From Nymphaea colorata (lineage: Eukaryota; Streptophyta; Magnoliopsida; Nymphaeales; Nymphaeaceae): a stretch of 47,425 nucleotides of DNA. Of the stretch, positions 46,569 through 47,425 are shown piece by piece. Numbering within the stretch: the first letter of the stretch is position 1; every line of letters begins with the position of its first letter. The position numbers were made by a program, and so were the translations under genes. Under the pieces are notes generated by a model. The model was not told the DNA's origin. It made no database searches and saw only the letters and a list, made by a program, of their open reading frames with translations. The DNA lies in assembly GCF_008831285.2 (NCBI RefSeq), contig NW_022204680.1, positions 1-47,425 on the forward strand. The letters are read 5' to 3'.

Positions 46569-47425
46569 ATGACAGAAGCAACCAAGCCCTGCAAACAAAA
46601 TTACTTCTGTACTTTTAATTGGCAGCGACTATTTAGCTTGGTCCAAATTTGTGATGCTCTATTGAGTGGCACAAGCAAGCTGAATTTTGTTACTCAGATC
46701 TTCCAAAACCTGCTGAAACAGATCCAACTTACAGAGAATGGCGATCCACCAATCATCTCATAATGTCTTGGTTGATTAACTCTATGGTGCCTAACGTCAC
46801 TCAAGGATTTTACTTCGCAGAAACTGCTCACCAAATTTGGAGGAAGGTGAAGGAACCATATAGTGAGAAAAATGACATTGCTCATATGTATCAAAACTCT
46901 CAAGTCATTGGGGATCTTAAGAAGCAAAACAAAAATTTCAGCAATCTCCTACGCAACATACAAGGTATGCGGGATGAACTTGACTATCTTATGGATATGT
47001 CTGCTGCTCTTTGATCCAGAGAAAAAAAACGTGAACAACAGAAATTTTTTGTACTTCTTGTGACTCTTGGCCCAGAGTATGAACCCATCCGAAGCCAGAT
47101 TTTAATGTCCCTGGAACTTCGTTCTCTTCCCACTGTTTGTTCTATTCTTATAAGAGATGAATCTAGAAAAAAGGTAATGCTTCAAAATTTTGATCCTCCA
47201 AAGGACAACTCTGGTAATGTAGAATAGGTTGCCTTCTATGGAGTTGATAAAAACAGTGAAAACAAGTGGAAGAACTGTCCACGACGATTATGTTCTCATT
47301 GTAAAAAGGAAAGGTGTTGGTTCCTCCATGAAAAACCAACCACCATGAGGCCAAAAAAAGAAAAAAAGAAAAAGAAAGCACCACTGCAGTAGCCAAAGTT
47401 ACAGCCAAAACTTTGGATACTTCAG
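46569..47425 (+). pseudogene. Copia gag, frameshifted and with internal stops
   Basis: It starts at ATG 46569 (MTEATKPCK) with a short leader of 62 bp. The gag core is recognisable across frames: SGTSKLNFVT near 46670, then NHLIMSWLINSMVP near 46755-46795, FYFAETAHQIWRKVKEPYSE, and later VTLGPEYEPIRSQILMSLEL. The zinc-knuckle region reads CSHCKKERCWFLHEKP at about 47290-47337. Frame changes occur near 46620 and 46690; in-frame stops are TGA at about 47012, TAG at about 47225 and TAG at about 47390. The element continues past the right edge. It is a different family from the minus-strand copia at the left edge. Confidence 0.88.

Overview
This window reads as nuclear DNA of a flowering plant. 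The evidence is plant-type gene families with GT/AG introns (6-phosphofructokinase, mitochondrial phosphate carrier, patatin-like acyl hydrolase, JMJ14/15/18-type FYRN/FYRC exons, nepenthesin-like aspartic protease), Ty1/copia elements with tRNA-Met primer sites, a hAT element and long (TA)n tracts. The species cannot be fixed from the sequence. I find no intact host gene; every recognisable host gene is truncated or broken, as in heterochromatin or pericentromeric DNA.

Layout. 1-1452: 5' end of a copia element on the minus strand (gag, leader, primer site, LTR). 1774-6817: exons of three unrelated genes, all on the minus strand: patatin-like (5' exons), phosphate carrier (middle exons) and phosphofructokinase (3' exons). 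6838-8080: a nonautonomous hAT element with a perfect 8-bp target duplication, inserted just upstream of the patatin-like start codon. 8089-11426: noncoding DNA with microsatellites. 11427-25917: about 14.5 kb of an AT-rich satellite, the most striking feature here. 25963-27177: FYRN/FYRC exons of a plant histone demethylase, only about 45 bp beyond the satellite edge. 27637-30677: a probable Harbinger/Tourist-like element (TTA target site) holding an unidentified 195-aa ORF and a 5'-truncated copia element with its 3' LTR. 33164-34500: a full-length but disabled nepenthesin-like protease on the minus strand. 34553-46144: noncoding DNA with small tandem duplications and a GC-richer repeat-like block at about 38.4-41.1 kb. 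46145-47425: 5' LTR, primer site and broken gag of another copia element, plus strand.

The satellite has a monomer of about 115 bp. Three monomer types follow one another in fixed order, giving a trimer of about 344 bp. Longer repeats sit on top of this (about 1.83 kb in the left part, 1.36-1.40 kb in the middle, 0.98 kb in one inverted block, 2.0 and 3.0 kb in the right part). Two blocks are inverted relative to the rest, and the second appears to be a copy of the left-hand part. This is a candidate undescribed higher-order satellite.

No pathway or operon is encoded. The window records repeat amplification, gene-fragment duplication and transposon nesting. Coordinates of exons were derived by hand from codon matches and splice signals, and protein identities rest on recognised motifs, not on database searches.
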